Source: Robbsia andropogonis (GTDB lineage: Bacteria > Pseudomonadota > Gammaproteobacteria > Burkholderiales > Burkholderiaceae). From it: a stretch of 64,000 nucleotides of DNA. Every line of letters begins with the position of its first letter. Position 1 is the first letter of the stretch. The notes beneath the pieces are model-generated. The model was not told where the DNA came from, did not search any database, and saw only the letters and a list, made by a program, of their open reading frames with translations. The stretch lies in assembly GCF_000970345.1 (NCBI RefSeq), contig NZ_LAQU01000011.1, positions 62,001 through 126,000 of the forward strand. Reading direction: 5' to 3'. Position numbers and translations under genes: made by a program. Below, one piece after another: positions 43,439-53,219 of this stretch.

Positions 43439-44618
43439 TGGTCTCTTTTCGGGACCATGCCTCCGGTAGTCCGAATGCTTTCATGCCACCTTGCGCGGCA
43501 ATGCTTTTCTTGACGAATCGATCATCGACGAGGTCGCTGGCGACCCATGCCGGGTCGAGTTTCGCGAGAAATGGTGCCTCCCCTTCCACCTGAGTTGCCT
43601 TCAGGCGACGAACCAATTCTTCCGTATAGCTTGGATAGGGATACGGCTGGAAATCGATTCTTTTTTCATGCCAATCGCCATGCAGTACGGCGCGGTCCGC
43701 AAGGTAACGCGGCTCCTCCGAAGGCTGCTGCCGCAACACGGTGGAAAGCAAGCTGGCAGCATGTGGCGTGTAATGATTCGTCCCGCTCTTCGACAAAAGT
43801 TCCGCGGCTTCTTGCGGATGGGCGCGTGACCAGACCTGGGCCTTGACGATCGCATCCACCACCTTCTGTGACCACGCTGGGCGCGCATTTAAATCCTGCT
43901 CGTGCATGAATACGACACAGCAAGCGTGGTCACGCCAGACGTCGCCCGTAAAGCGCAGCACTTTGCCAACCTTCAACGCTTCCGCGGCGGCATTGAAAGG
44001 CTCAGCAACGATAAAACCGGCAATCTGTCTTGATGCCAGCGCAGGCGGCATATCCGCAGGTGCCATCACGACCAAGCGCACTTCCGTGGCTTTCAACGCA
44101 CCCTCCTTGCTGAGGACCGGCGTGAGGCCTTGCGCACGCAACAAGTCCTGCACGACGACGTTGTGAATCGAATACCAAAATGGCACCGCAACAGTCTTGC
44201 CGCCGAGATCCCGTAATGACTGGACGTCTGGCGCCACCGTCAGCGCGGAACCGTTGATGTGATTCCACGCGACAACCTTCGCGGGGGCACGACTGCCATA
44301 TCGCGCCCAGATCGTCATGGGCGAAAGAATATGCACGACATTCACTTGGCCCGATAAAAACGCTTCCACCAACTGCGCCCAACTGCGTAACAAAGTGGGT
44401 TTCTCCGCGCCGAGACCCGCGTCAGCAAAATAGCCGTTGTTATGTGCAACCAGAAGGGGTGTCGCATCCGTAATCGGTAGATAGCCGATTCGCACGGGGG
44501 CGTCCGGCTCCGTTGCAGCGCGGGCCGTCAGGCTGCTCAGTAATGGCGTGGCGCCGCCGACAGTGAAAAGCGAGGCAAGCTTGAGCCACTCGCGGCGAGA
44601 CATCGGCAACTGACACAT
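43428..44618 (-). CDS. Tat-exported substrate-binding protein, NrtA/SsuA type, 396 aa
   Basis: Periplasmic binding protein. A twin-arginine signal SRREWLKLAS (Arg8-Arg9) precedes a hydrophobic stretch and AA-T cleavage region. The fold motifs are those of the NMT1/NrtA group (RIGYLPITDATPLLVAHNNG; GLGAEKPTLLRSWAQLVEAF). AAGGA 8 bases before ATG 44618 marks the start; the open frame reaches 44744. Residues around GSALTVAPDVQSLRDLGGKT suggest the nitrate-like rather than the plain sulfonate branch, with limited certainty. Confidence 0.88.
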   Translation of the reverse strand: MCQLPMSRREWLKLASLFTVGGATPLLSSLTARAATEPDAPVRIGYLPITDATPLLVAHNNGYFADAGLGAEKPTLLRSWAQLVEAFLSGQVNVVHILSPMTIWARYGSRAPAKVVAWNHINGSALTVAPDVQSLRDLGGKTVAVPFWYSIHNVVVQDLLRAQGLTPVLSKEGALKATEVRLVVMAPADMPPALASRQIAGFIVAEPFNAAAEALKVGKVLRFTGDVWRDHACCVVFMHEQDLNARPAWSQKVVDAIVKAQVWSRAHPQEAAELLSKSGTNHYTPHAASLLSTVLRQQPSEEPRYLADRAVLHGDWHEKRIDFQPYPYPSYTEELVRRLKATQVEGEAPFLAKLDPAWVASDLVDDRFVKKSIAAQGGMKAFGLPEAWSRKETIAI

Positions 44619-44628
44619 GCTACGGTCC

Positions 44629-45504
44629 TTATTGGAGAGAATGCGGGATGAGTGGTATATCCGATGCGGGGCGAGAGGCCATCGAAGCGCGCAAAGCGGC
44701 AACGACGCGTACCCGTAACGAGCCCAACGCCTGAACATGATCATCCCTGGGATGCGGCAACGTTAAGTCGATTGAGGCCGCGAGCGCCCCATCGCGCCCC
44801 AGCACGACAACCCGGTCCGACACACACAACGCTTCATCGATGTCGTGCGTGACGAGCAAGGTCGCCGCCTGGGTGTCGCGGACAACCGAAACAAGCAGAC
44901 GTTGCATATCCGCGCGGGTTACCTCGTCGAGCGCGCCGAAAGGCTCGTCCAGCAACAACGTGCGGGGTTCGCGGGCCAGGCATCGCGCCAGTGCAACCCG
45001 TTGCGCCATGCCCCCTGAAAGCTGTCGTGGCGCGAGATGCGCCGCATGCGTCAAATCAACCTCTTTGAGTGCCGCGGCGATACGCGACTGCATCTCATGG
45101 CGGCTAAGCTTGCGCTGGCGCGAAAAGCCCAGACCAAACCCGACGTTCCGATGCACCGTTAGCCAGGGCAGAAGACAGGGATCTTGAAAAGCCAAGGCGA
45201 CATCAGGCCTTGGCGAGACGACTTCTTGACCGTCCACCAGAACATGGCCGCCATTAGGCGAAAGCAAACCAGCGGCAACCCGTAGCAAGGTCGACTTCCC
45301 GGCCCCGCTTGCACCCAGGATCGTTATAAGCTGGCCAGCATGGACATCCAGCGAGATACCGTCCAATATGGCGCGCGTGCCGCGACGCAGGGACACTTCC
45401 CGTAATGCCAACCGGGGTGAGATACCCGTGTTTTCGTCAGGGATTGGCAACGCCCCCTCTTGATGGATCGGTTTGTCGAGGATGTTGTCGCTGGAATCGC
45501 TCAT
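44629..45504 (-). CDS. ABC transporter ATPase, SsuB/TauB/NrtD type, 291 aa
   Basis: Walker A GASGAGKS, Q-loop VALAFQDPCLLPWLTV, signature LSGGMAQRVALAR, Walker B TLLLDEPFGALD and switch His in LLVTHDIDEA. All are intact. Overlaps the acyl-CoA dehydrogenase gene by 4 bases upstream; the binding-protein gene follows after 10 bases. Confidence 0.95.
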   Translation of the reverse strand: MSDSSDNILDKPIHQEGALPIPDENTGISPRLALREVSLRRGTRAILDGISLDVHAGQLITILGASGAGKSTLLRVAAGLLSPNGGHVLVDGQEVVSPRPDVALAFQDPCLLPWLTVHRNVGFGLGFSRQRKLSRHEMQSRIAAALKEVDLTHAAHLAPRQLSGGMAQRVALARCLAREPRTLLLDEPFGALDEVTRADMQRLLVSVVRDTQAATLLVTHDIDEALCVSDRVVVLGRDGALAASIDLTLPHPRDDHVQALGSLRVRVVAALRASMASRPASDIPLIPHSLQ

Positions 45505-46640
45505 GCGGCGCCCTGTTGACGATGATGGGCAAGCTGATTCTTTAGTTGCACGACACTAGGCGTGATGATCGGCACGAAAGCGGCTTCTCGCGCGCGGCGC
45601 GCGGGCCCGGTATCGGAGGCATTGCGCAAATAGCCGCGACCGCCGGCCGCCTGTAGCTCCAACTGGCTCGCCGCAACCGCTATCTGCGCCAATGCAATGC
45701 GGATCTCAAATTGGCGGGCGGGCGCCGCGACGAAGACGCCGGAGTCGACACCGTGATAGAGCGGTTCGCATAGCGCGTCGAGCCTACTGCGCAATTCCGC
45801 CAATTCATCGGCGAGTGCCGCCTGCGCGGCGTCCCCACAGGCGTCGACGGCATCAAGGGAGCGACGCGCCAACCCAATGGACATGCCGCATTGCAATCCC
45901 AGAAATGCGGGGCGCGCATGCATCAGAAAAGCCCTTGCATCGCTGGCAATGATCCAGCGCGCATCCAATTCGACGTTTTTGAACGTCAGCGCCGCCGTGT
46001 TGCTCGCTCTTAGCGCAATCAGGTCCAGATCGTCACTGCGGCAGACGCCCGCGATATCGTGTGGCACCGCGAAAATCGCCGGGGGCGCACCCGCGTCGCG
46101 ATCAAATGCGACTGCCGCCAAAAACCCTTCCTGGCGCAAGTTTGTGATCCATGGCAAGGCCCCATTCAACGAGAAACGAGACGCTCCCGCATCCAAGGCA
46201 TGGGCGCGGGCTTTCAAGGGCTCGATGGCAGACAGATATTTCATCGCATTGGACAGGCCAGTGGCGCCAGCGTGCTCGCCATGCAGCAACGACGGCAACC
46301 ATTTGTCCCGTAACGTCGCGTTATCACTTTGCAACAGGTATTCGATGAATGTGCGCTGCCCCCAGAATACGAATGCGGCGGAAAGCGAATGCCGGGCCAC
46401 CGAAGCGATGGCCTTGATCGCATCGCATGTGGTGCCACCCACGCCCCCCAGCGCGACGTCGACGCCGATACGAAACAAGCCTGCATGGCCCAGACGGGGA
46501 ACGATCTCGCTGGCGCTGCCGGCATCGCTGTCGAGGTACAATGCATGGTCATCGAGCCACGCAGCCAACCCGGCATCAATCGCGGGCTCTTTCACGCGAA
46601 TTGCGGAGGGTTGTATGGCGTCGATGACCGATGGGATCAT
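45501..46640 (-). CDS. Acyl-CoA dehydrogenase-family flavoprotein, 379 aa
   Basis: FAD-dependent dehydrogenase/monooxygenase fold: N-terminal helical domain (LGHAGLFRIGVDVALGGVGG), middle strand domain (GATGLSNAMKYLSAIEPL; FSLNGALPWITN), C-terminal helices (ELQAAGGRGYLRNASDTGPA). The usual catalytic Glu of beta-oxidation enzymes is not obvious. Relatives next to SsuABC-type importers (DszC/SfnB-like) are flavin monooxygenases or dehydrogenases acting on organosulfur or amine compounds. ATG 46640 overlaps the stop of the AhpD-like gene as ATGA. Substrate unknown. Confidence 0.82.
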   Translation of the reverse strand: MIPSVIDAIQPSAIRVKEPAIDAGLAAWLDDHALYLDSDAGSASEIVPRLGHAGLFRIGVDVALGGVGGTTCDAIKAIASVARHSLSAAFVFWGQRTFIEYLLQSDNATLRDKWLPSLLHGEHAGATGLSNAMKYLSAIEPLKARAHALDAGASRFSLNGALPWITNLRQEGFLAAVAFDRDAGAPPAIFAVPHDIAGVCRSDDLDLIALRASNTAALTFKNVELDARWIIASDARAFLMHARPAFLGLQCGMSIGLARRSLDAVDACGDAAQAALADELAELRSRLDALCEPLYHGVDSGVFVAAPARQFEIRIALAQIAVAASQLELQAAGGRGYLRNASDTGPARRAREAAFVPIITPSVVQLKNQLAHHRQQGAA

Positions 46641-47203
46641 GCGATGCTCTCTGATGGTACCCATCGATAAACGTCGAGTTGTGGATTGAGAGGATTTTGC
46701 GCGAGGTTATTGGCAAAATTGCACAGCGTCGCGAGGCTCACCCCCAAAACGACCTCCAGGGCGTTCGCGTCGCTATACCCTTGCGCTTGAAATGCGGCGA
46801 GCGCGGATTCCGAAACGGCACCACGCGTCCAGATCACTTCTCCGGTGAAGCTTGCCACCGCGTCGAGCCGCGAATCACCGGTCGGCATCCCGGTGCGCAG
46901 CGCATCCACGATCCCGGCCGATAACTTCGCTTTTTTTAGCGCGACAGCGGTATGTCCGGCTACGCAAAAACCGCAACCATGAATAGTAGCCGCCGTAATT
47001 TGCACCACCTCACGCTCGGCGAGCGTCAGACCGCTTCGGCTGTTGATATCGCCGACTGTCATATAAGTTTCGAGTGCCGTGGGCGCATTCGCAAGCGATG
47101 CCACCAAGTTAGGCAGGAAACCGTTGGCCGCTTGCGAACGCTCAAGAAATGGGCGACTCGCTTCGGGTGCGTTTTCAATGGTCAGTAATGGCAAACGACT
47201 CAT
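46637..47203 (-). CDS. AhpD/carboxymuconolactone decarboxylase-family protein, 188 aa
   Basis: Alkylhydroperoxidase-like helical protein. The core motif is ITAATIHGCGFCVAGHT, with the redox pair CGFC and a His four residues on. Such proteins reduce peroxides or act as partners of oxidative pathways. It heads the cluster with the dehydrogenase and ABC importer, all coupled by short overlaps. That suggests protection from peroxide made by the flavoprotein during oxidation of the imported compound (inference). Confidence 0.88.
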   Translation of the reverse strand: MSRLPLLTIENAPEASRPFLERSQAANGFLPNLVASLANAPTALETYMTVGDINSRSGLTLAEREVVQITAATIHGCGFCVAGHTAVALKKAKLSAGIVDALRTGMPTGDSRLDAVASFTGEVIWTRGAVSESALAAFQAQGYSDANALEVVLGVSLATLCNFANNLAQNPLNPQLDVYRWVPSESIA

Positions 47204-47324
47204 GGCCCATCCCCGCGAAAAGTAAACCGATAACGCATAGTGTGAGCCTGCCCCCGAACGGGATCAATGCGCGGTTTTCTGCGTTTTCTGCGGATTTGTC
47301 TAACAGACGTACGTGCATCGCGTT

Positions 47325-48311
47325 TTAAAGAGACGGAACAAGGCGGCGGCTATCGTGCTCGACGCCGTTGCTACCGGCCGGCAGAGGGAATCCACGCCGC
47401 CATACGCCGGGCTGAATGCCGGTGACGCGTTTGAAAGCCTGGGCGAATGCCGACTCGGAACGATAACCCACCTCCTCCGCCGCATCGGGGGTGCTGGTGC
47501 CATTGCGCAGCATCTTGGCGGCCGCCTTCATTCGGACCAACGTCACGAATTGGCCGGGGGACTGTCCGGAAAGCGCCACGAATCGCTTGCAGAATGTAGC
47601 CCGCGACATATGCAGGTAATCAGCCATTCTGGCCGTGCTCCAATCATCGCCCGGCGCGGACACAATCGCCGCGACAAGCGGGGCGAATGCATGATGCCGC
47701 AGCAGCGTCCAACAGCATGGTGCCAGGGCATCGTCCTCATCCAGCGCTCGCAACGCATACACGAATAAAATACTTGTCAGCCGTGCGATCAGGGGCGACG
47801 GTGTGTTGGGGCTGCGTTGCGCCTCCACGCGGATCAATTCGAATATCTGTCGCACCCCCTGCTGCGATGGTGCGTCTTGCCTCGCAACGAGATAATCGGG
47901 CAAGAACTCCAGTAGAAAATGATCGGACTCCGACTGGAATTCGAAAAAACCGCATGCGAGACCAAGACTTTCAGGCACCGACTCGCCTGAATTCGAAAGC
48001 GAGGTCATCGTCCCGCGTTTGTAGCAGTTGTCCGTGGGGGCCTGCGGGTCGGAAGACAAACAGTGGGCGATATCGGATAAAAGAAAAACAGCATCCCCTT
48101 GCCTGAGCACGAGACTACGAGCCGGAATCGCACCTTGCGCACGAAGGTGCAGCCAACATTGGCCATGCAAAATAATATGAAAGCTGGCTTTCCCGCGCCC
48201 TTGCGTCGAAGCGCGCCACGCGCCGCAATATTGGCCCATGTGGAAAAGCGTACTTTTGACGTCCAGGCCCGTAAGCAGCCAGTCCGCAAAGACGTCTGCG
48301 TTAGACGACAT
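47325..48311 (-). CDS. AraC-family regulator with cupin sensor domain, 328 aa
   Basis: N-terminal cupin (SFHIILHGQCWLHLRAQGAI, LRQGDAVFLLSDIAHCLSS) and C-terminal double helix-turn-helix (TARMADYLHMSRATFCKRFV; TPDAAEEVGYRSESAFAQAF; KRVTGIQPGVWRR). Same strand and 121 bases upstream of the AhpD-dehydrogenase-ABC cluster, so it is the likely local activator. Confidence 0.92.
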   Translation of the reverse strand: MSSNADVFADWLLTGLDVKSTLFHMGQYCGAWRASTQGRGKASFHIILHGQCWLHLRAQGAIPARSLVLRQGDAVFLLSDIAHCLSSDPQAPTDNCYKRGTMTSLSNSGESVPESLGLACGFFEFQSESDHFLLEFLPDYLVARQDAPSQQGVRQIFELIRVEAQRSPNTPSPLIARLTSILFVYALRALDEDDALAPCCWTLLRHHAFAPLVAAIVSAPGDDWSTARMADYLHMSRATFCKRFVALSGQSPGQFVTLVRMKAAAKMLRNGTSTPDAAEEVGYRSESAFAQAFKRVTGIQPGVWRRGFPLPAGSNGVEHDSRRLVPSL

Positions 48312-48642
48312 AACTCGGTCCCTAAAGTGTCAGCACTAGGCAACAGCTACACCATACCGGGTCGCAATAACGCGTCAACGAAGATTTTTTTAGATGCTTA
48401 TAACGATCGAGAATACGCTATGCAGCGATGTCGCCTCTTCTCGAGGATGGCGGGCCATTCGGATGAATGCGACGTTGACGCTGGGGGTATCCCAGTTCGA
48501 TCATTGCAGCGCACCGCCGTATCGGCTCATCAGGCGGTAGCAAATAATGCCATGCATTGTTAATTTGCCATGGCAGTAGCTGCGTTGACGGTATCAGTGC
48601 ATTTCAGCACATCGATAAAGAAATCGTTCGCCGCTGGCGACC
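48312..48642. other. Spacer between the AraC and LacI regulator genes
   Basis: About 330 bases holding the AraC-gene promoter and the 3' flank of the LacI gene. No supported coding sequence and no clear terminator. Confidence 0.35.
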
Positions 48643-49662
48643 TCACGACACCGCCAGCTTCGGTCCCGTTGTATCGCGCGGCATTAACACGGGCGGCGGG
48701 GCGATACGCATTTTGTTTGGTGTTGCATCACCGAACAAAACCAACTCACTCAGCAGCTCCACGGCTAGATCGGCCGCCGCGATTGTTGGAATTGCCGCGC
48801 TGGTGAGTGCCGGACGGGATTCCCTGGCAAGTTGAATGTCGGTAATGCCGATGACCGACATATCTCGTGGAACTGACAGGCCCATGTCTGTCGCGGCGGC
48901 AATGGCACCCAACGCTGGCAAATCATTAGTCGCGAAAATTGCCGTTGGACGCGGATTCCCACGGAGTAATGCCTGTGCCGCGAGATAACCGCCTTGTATT
49001 GAATCGACCGTGAACCGGATATCATTCTCCGACAACGGCACGCCCGCACGATGCATTGCCGCCCGGAACCCATCGAACCGCGTTGCGTGAATGCCTGTCG
49101 CCTCACTACCCACGATCGCGCTGATGCGCCGATGCCCCAATGCGAGCAGATGGTTTGTCGCCAGCACGGCGGCGGCAAAAAAATCCACCGCGACACAAGG
49201 CAGTGCCGGCGGCTGATCAGGACGCTCCCACATGCAAAGAACGACCGGCGCCGGATGCGCCTCCCCACGTAAGGATGCAACGTCCAGACCGCTATTCATG
49301 ACAAGCATGCCTTGTGCGAGCGTTCCGGCGATCTGGTTGAAATACGCCCGCCCGATCTCCGGATCTTCGTCCGTATTACAGATAATGAGAAACTGTCCCT
49401 GCCGGCGGGCGGCTCGCTCCGCAGCCAATGCAAATTCGGGATAGAACGGGTTTGCAATACTGGTGACCATCAGTGCGATCGTCGGCGGCCGGCCTTCCGC
49501 CAGGGCACGAGCCATCAAGTGCGGGCGATAGCCGGATTGCTTGATCGCGTCCAGCACACGATCGCGAGTCTCCTGACCGACTTTGCCACGTCCACGAAGG
49601 ACGTTGGATACCGTTGCGGCCGTCACGCCAGCGAGCCGGGCCACTTCTGCAAGCGTTGCCAT
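48643..49662 (-). CDS. LacI-family repressor of the beta-galactoside operon, 339 aa
   Basis: Helix-turn-helix and hinge are classical (TLAEVARLAGVTAATVSNVL; GYRPHLMARALAEGR). A periplasmic-binding-like effector domain follows (TIALMVTSIANPFYPEFALA; GIHATRFDGFRAAM; AIFATNDLPALGAIAA). Divergent from the transport/hydrolase operon. Two perfect palindromes lie between, one with the central CG typical of LacI operators. Second ATG (49662) preferred over 49668 because the family begins MATLxxVA. Confidence 0.93.
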   Translation of the reverse strand: MATLAEVARLAGVTAATVSNVLRGRGKVGQETRDRVLDAIKQSGYRPHLMARALAEGRPPTIALMVTSIANPFYPEFALAAERAARRQGQFLIICNTDEDPEIGRAYFNQIAGTLAQGMLVMNSGLDVASLRGEAHPAPVVLCMWERPDQPPALPCVAVDFFAAAVLATNHLLALGHRRISAIVGSEATGIHATRFDGFRAAMHRAGVPLSENDIRFTVDSIQGGYLAAQALLRGNPRPTAIFATNDLPALGAIAAATDMGLSVPRDMSVIGITDIQLARESRPALTSAAIPTIAAADLAVELLSELVLFGDATPNKMRIAPPPVLMPRDTTGPKLAVS

Positions 49663-49786
49663 AATCATCTCAATAGTCAGCGCCGATCAACAAATTCCTG
49701 TTTGCTAATTCGCAGGGAACGAGCTACATTCATCAAAAAGCAGCGCATAAAAAGTATTTGGAGACGTGTTTCGAATGCATGGCGGA

Positions 49787-49802
49787 TTACCCTTAAGGGT
49801 AA
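49787..49802. promoter_or_regulatory. Perfect 16-bp palindrome in the divergent promoter region
   Basis: TTACCCTTAAGGGTAA. Its centre lies exactly 40 bp from the centre of the second palindrome at 49825-49844, about four helical turns, compatible with paired operator use. The half site differs from the second palindrome, so it may serve another regulator. Confidence 0.55.
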
Positions 49803-49824
49803 AAACCTATCGCTCTCGAATTAC

Positions 49825-49844
49825 AAGGTTAAGCGCTTAACCTT
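49825..49844. promoter_or_regulatory. LacI-family operator, perfect 20-bp palindrome
   Basis: Half site AAGGTTAAGC repeated inverted around a central CG. The LacI-family form with the core TTAAGCGCTTAA fits the repressor encoded next door. It ends 35 bases before the start of the first transport gene. Confidence 0.8.
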
Positions 49845-49879
49845 ACCGCGTCTCCGAATTTAAACATGGAGACGGCAGC

Positions 49880-51103
49880 ATGGCGAGCATCTCGTTGCGA
49901 TCGGTTCAAAAATCCTACGGCGGAGACACGCCAGTTATTTGCGATGTAGATCTCGATATTGCCGAGCACGAGTTCTGTGTATTTCTGGGGCCATCCGGAT
50001 GCGGCAAGTCAACGCTGTTACGGATGATTGCCGGCCTGGAAGATGTGACGGACGGTACCGTTCTGATCGATAACAAGGTCGTCAACGATGTGCCCGCGGC
50101 ACAACGCGGCGTGGCGATGGTTTTCCAGAGCTACGCGCTGTTCCCCCACATGACCGTGTATCAGAACATGGCGTTCGGGCTGACGTTGGCAAAGACACCG
50201 AAGTCCGTGATCCATGACAAGGTGACCGAGGCGGCGCGTATCTTGCAGCTCGAACCCTTGTTGGAACGCTTGCCCAAGGCCTTATCTGGCGGACAACGGC
50301 AACGAGTCGCGATCGGCCGGGCAATCGTGCGCAATCCGGGCGTATTTCTATTCGATGAACCCCTGTCGAACCTCGATGCCACGTTACGCGGTCAGACGCG
50401 CATTGAAATTGCGCGCCTTCACAAGCAATTTTCCAAGGCCAGTGTCGTGTATGTAACGCACGATCAAGTGGAAGCCATGACGCTTGCCGACAAGATCGTA
50501 CTACTCCATGCCGGAGCCGACACAGCGACATTCGGCAGCATCGCGCAGGTCGGCACGCCTCTCGACCTTTATCACAGGCCCCGCAGTCGCTTCGTTGCCG
50601 GATTTATCGGCTCACCGCGGATGAACTTCCTGTCCGCTCACGTCAGCGAGACAGGAGCAGATCATGCCATCGTGACACTCGATGGTGCGAATGAGCGGTT
50701 ACGAGTCGACATTCGACCGGAAACACCCCGGCAAAACGATGCGGCTCCCAAGCTTCGTTCCACAGCGAACACGCTCGCCAGTTTGCAGATCGGACAGCAC
50801 GTGACGATAGGTATTCGCCCGGAGCACCTGCATCCGGTGCCGAAAGACGCGCCGAGCGTGGCCGATGGCATGCATGGATCCAACCAGATAAACCGTGCAA
50901 TCACATTGGTGGAACAACTGGGTGAACACTGTTATCTCCATTTGGAAACCACGGACAGTACGCTGCTGATTGCCAAAGCCCCCGGTGACTGGTCGATTGT
51001 CCAAGGCGGACGCTGCACATTTATGGCGCCGCCCGACGCGTGCCATTTATTTACGGACGACGGTCTTGCCGTGGTCTACACCCCCGCTCATCAATTTGCG
51101 TAG
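49880..51103 (+). CDS. Sugar ABC transporter ATPase (MalK/UgpC type), 407 aa
   Basis: CUT1-type ATPase. Walker [10 protein letters not shown]-loop [20 protein letters not shown], signature [16 protein letters not shown], Walker [13 protein letters not shown], switch [11 protein letters not shown], then C-terminal TOBE/OB domain with GIRPEHL. Energises import by the two permeases at 54636-56441. First gene of the operon behind the LacI operator; the GH42 gene follows after 8 bases. Confidence 0.95.
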   Translation: MASISLRSVQKSYGGDTPVICDVDLDIAEHEFCVFLGPSGCGKSTLLRMIAGLEDVTDGTVLIDNKVVNDVPAAQRGVAMVFQSYALFPHMTVYQNMAFGLTLAKTPKSVIHDKVTEAARILQLEPLLERLPKALSGGQRQRVAIGRAIVRNPGVFLFDEPLSNLDATLRGQTRIEIARLHKQFSKASVVYVTHDQVEAMTLADKIVLLHAGADTATFGSIAQVGTPLDLYHRPRSRFVAGFIGSPRMNFLSAHVSETGADHAIVTLDGANERLRVDIRPETPRQNDAAPKLRSTANTLASLQIGQHVTIGIRPEHLHPVPKDAPSVADGMHGSNQINRAITLVEQLGEHCYLHLETTDSTLLIAKAPGDWSIVQGGRCTFMAPPDACHLFTDDGLAVVYTPAHQFA

Positions 51104-51111
51104 GAGCACAC

Positions 51112-53100
51112 ATGCATATTGGCGTTTGTTATTACCCCGAGCATTGGCCAGAATCAATCTGGCGCGAAGATGCGGCACGCATGAAAACGTTGGGCGTGGA
51201 ACGAGTACGTATTGCGGAATTCGCGTGGAGCCGGATCGAACCTGTGCCAGGTGAATACGATTGGGGATGGCTCGATCGGGCGGTGGACGTACTGGGCGAG
51301 GCCGGACTGCAGGTGGTGATGTGTACACCCACGGCGACGCCGCCAAAATGGCTGGTGGATCAACATCCCGACATCCTCGCGATAGGTGCCGATGGCAGGA
51401 CACGCGCCTTCGGATCACGACGCCATTACGATTTTTCATCGCCTTCTTACCACAAGGCCGCTGCGAAAATCTGCCTGGCCATCGCAAAACGCTATGGCAA
51501 TCACCCGGCAGTGGCCTTCTGGCAGACCGATAACGAATATGGCTGCCACCACACGGTGGTGAATTATTCGCCTGCTGCAATTGAAGGTTTTCGTCGTTGG
51601 CTGAAGTTGCGGTACGGCGATATCCAAACGTTGAACCGTGCCTGGGGCACCGTCTTCTGGAGTATGGAGTATCGGAACTTCGACGAAATCGATCCCCCCA
51701 TAGGGACCGTTACCGAAGCCCACCCGTCGCATCGACTCGACTACCGTAGATTTGCGTCCGATGAAGTCGCGCGTTTCAATCGCATGCAAGTTGACATCAT
51801 TCGGCAAGTCTCGCCGGGCCGTCCGATAGCGCACAATTTCATGCAACTCTTCACGGAGTTCGATCATTATCGTGTTGCCGATGACCTTGATATCGCGGCT
51901 TGGGACAGCTATCCACTCGGCGCTTTGGAGGAGCAGTGGTTTGATCCCGAAGTAAAAGCGAAATGGTTGAGGACCGGCCATCCGGACTTGGCGGCGTTCA
52001 ATCACGATGTCTATCGAGGCATGAGCAAACTGCCGTTCTGGGTCATGGAGCAGCAACCCGGTCCCGTCAATTGGGCAAACTGGAATCCCGCGCCATTACC
52101 AGGCATGGTACGTCTCTGGAGTTGGGAAGCGTTTGCGCACGGCGCCGGATGTGTTTCCTATTTCAGGTGGCGACAAGCGCCATTTGCGCAGGAGCAGATG
52201 CATGCTGGTTTGAACACGCCGGACAACCTTCTGGATGTCGGCGGCAATGAGGCGCGGCAGGTAGCAGAAGAAATTCGTCTCCTCAAGCAGCATGTCGGCA
52301 CAGCCGTCGTTACGCCCATGTCGCAACAGTCGCGCGCCCATCGCGTGGCGCTGATTTGGGACTATGAATCGAAATGGCTTTTCGAAATTCATCCGCAGGG
52401 TCAAGATTTCCATTACCCCCGATTCGCGTTTGAGTACTACAGCGCATTGCGTAGTCTTGGATTGGATGTCGATATCGTCCCGGCGAATGCAAAGCTCGAT
52501 GGCTACCGGATGATTGTCGTACCGCCGTTGCCGATCGTGCCAGATGATCTTGCCGTACAACTGACGCGTCTGGCCGCAACCCAGGTGGAAGTCGTCATCG
52601 GTCCGCGCACCGGGTCCAAGACAGTCAATCTGACCATCCCGGCAGCGTTACCACCCGGAAATTTGACATCGATACTGCCGATTCGCGTGTGGCGTGTCGA
52701 GTCGCTTCGCCCTAACGTAACCGAACCCGTAGACGGCGGTAGCGCGCGACACTGGCGAGATTTTGTCGAAGCGGGTGCCGATGTGGATGTTGATGCGCGA
52801 TTTTCCGACGGTCTTCCCGCGGTGTTGCGATACGGCCACGTCCGTTATTTCGCAAGCCTCTTTGATCCCTCGTTGACGCAGTCACTGTTCCAACAAGCCG
52901 CTACCACGGCAGGCCTCACGACAATGCATTTGCCGGAAGGCGTGCGTGTCAGCGAATTAGCCGGCCTTACCTACATCGTCAACTACGGACACGTTCCATA
53001 CGACATCGTGCCGGCGGCAGGGGAAATCCATGATTTCGTCATCGGGGAGCGTCACGTGGCGCCGCAACAAGTCGCTGTTTTCCGTCGAACACCGGCGTAG
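51112..53100 (+). CDS. GH42 beta-galactosidase, 662 aa
   Basis: Cytoplasmic retaining glycosidase; no signal peptide. N-terminus [20 protein letters not shown] is typical of GH42. Acid/base Glu142 lies in [10 protein letters not shown] and the nucleophile Glu313 in [11 protein letters not shown]. Trimerisation and C-terminal domains follow (full length for the family). Start at 51112 has GTAGGAG upstream; the open frame begins inside the ATPase gene. Being inside an ABC operon, it probably splits imported beta-galactosides such as galacto-oligosaccharides or plant glycosides. Confidence 0.95.
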   Translation: MHIGVCYYPEHWPESIWREDAARMKTLGVERVRIAEFAWSRIEPVPGEYDWGWLDRAVDVLGEAGLQVVMCTPTATPPKWLVDQHPDILAIGADGRTRAFGSRRHYDFSSPSYHKAAAKICLAIAKRYGNHPAVAFWQTDNEYGCHHTVVNYSPAAIEGFRRWLKLRYGDIQTLNRAWGTVFWSMEYRNFDEIDPPIGTVTEAHPSHRLDYRRFASDEVARFNRMQVDIIRQVSPGRPIAHNFMQLFTEFDHYRVADDLDIAAWDSYPLGALEEQWFDPEVKAKWLRTGHPDLAAFNHDVYRGMSKLPFWVMEQQPGPVNWANWNPAPLPGMVRLWSWEAFAHGAGCVSYFRWRQAPFAQEQMHAGLNTPDNLLDVGGNEARQVAEEIRLLKQHVGTAVVTPMSQQSRAHRVALIWDYESKWLFEIHPQGQDFHYPRFAFEYYSALRSLGLDVDIVPANAKLDGYRMIVVPPLPIVPDDLAVQLTRLAATQVEVVIGPRTGSKTVNLTIPAALPPGNLTSILPIRVWRVESLRPNVTEPVDGGSARHWRDFVEAGADVDVDARFSDGLPAVLRYGHVRYFASLFDPSLTQSLFQQAATTAGLTTMHLPEGVRVSELAGLTYIVNYGHVPYDIVPAAGEIHDFVIGERHVAPQQVAVFRRTPA

Positions 53101-53219
53101 GCCCACGCGGATGCGCCATGCCGTGGTAATGCATGCCAGTTGCTGGCATGGCGTAGTAAAGGCAAGATGTAACCAGTCGGAACGATAGATAAAAAATACG
53201 ATATCCGGAGACAAGCAAG

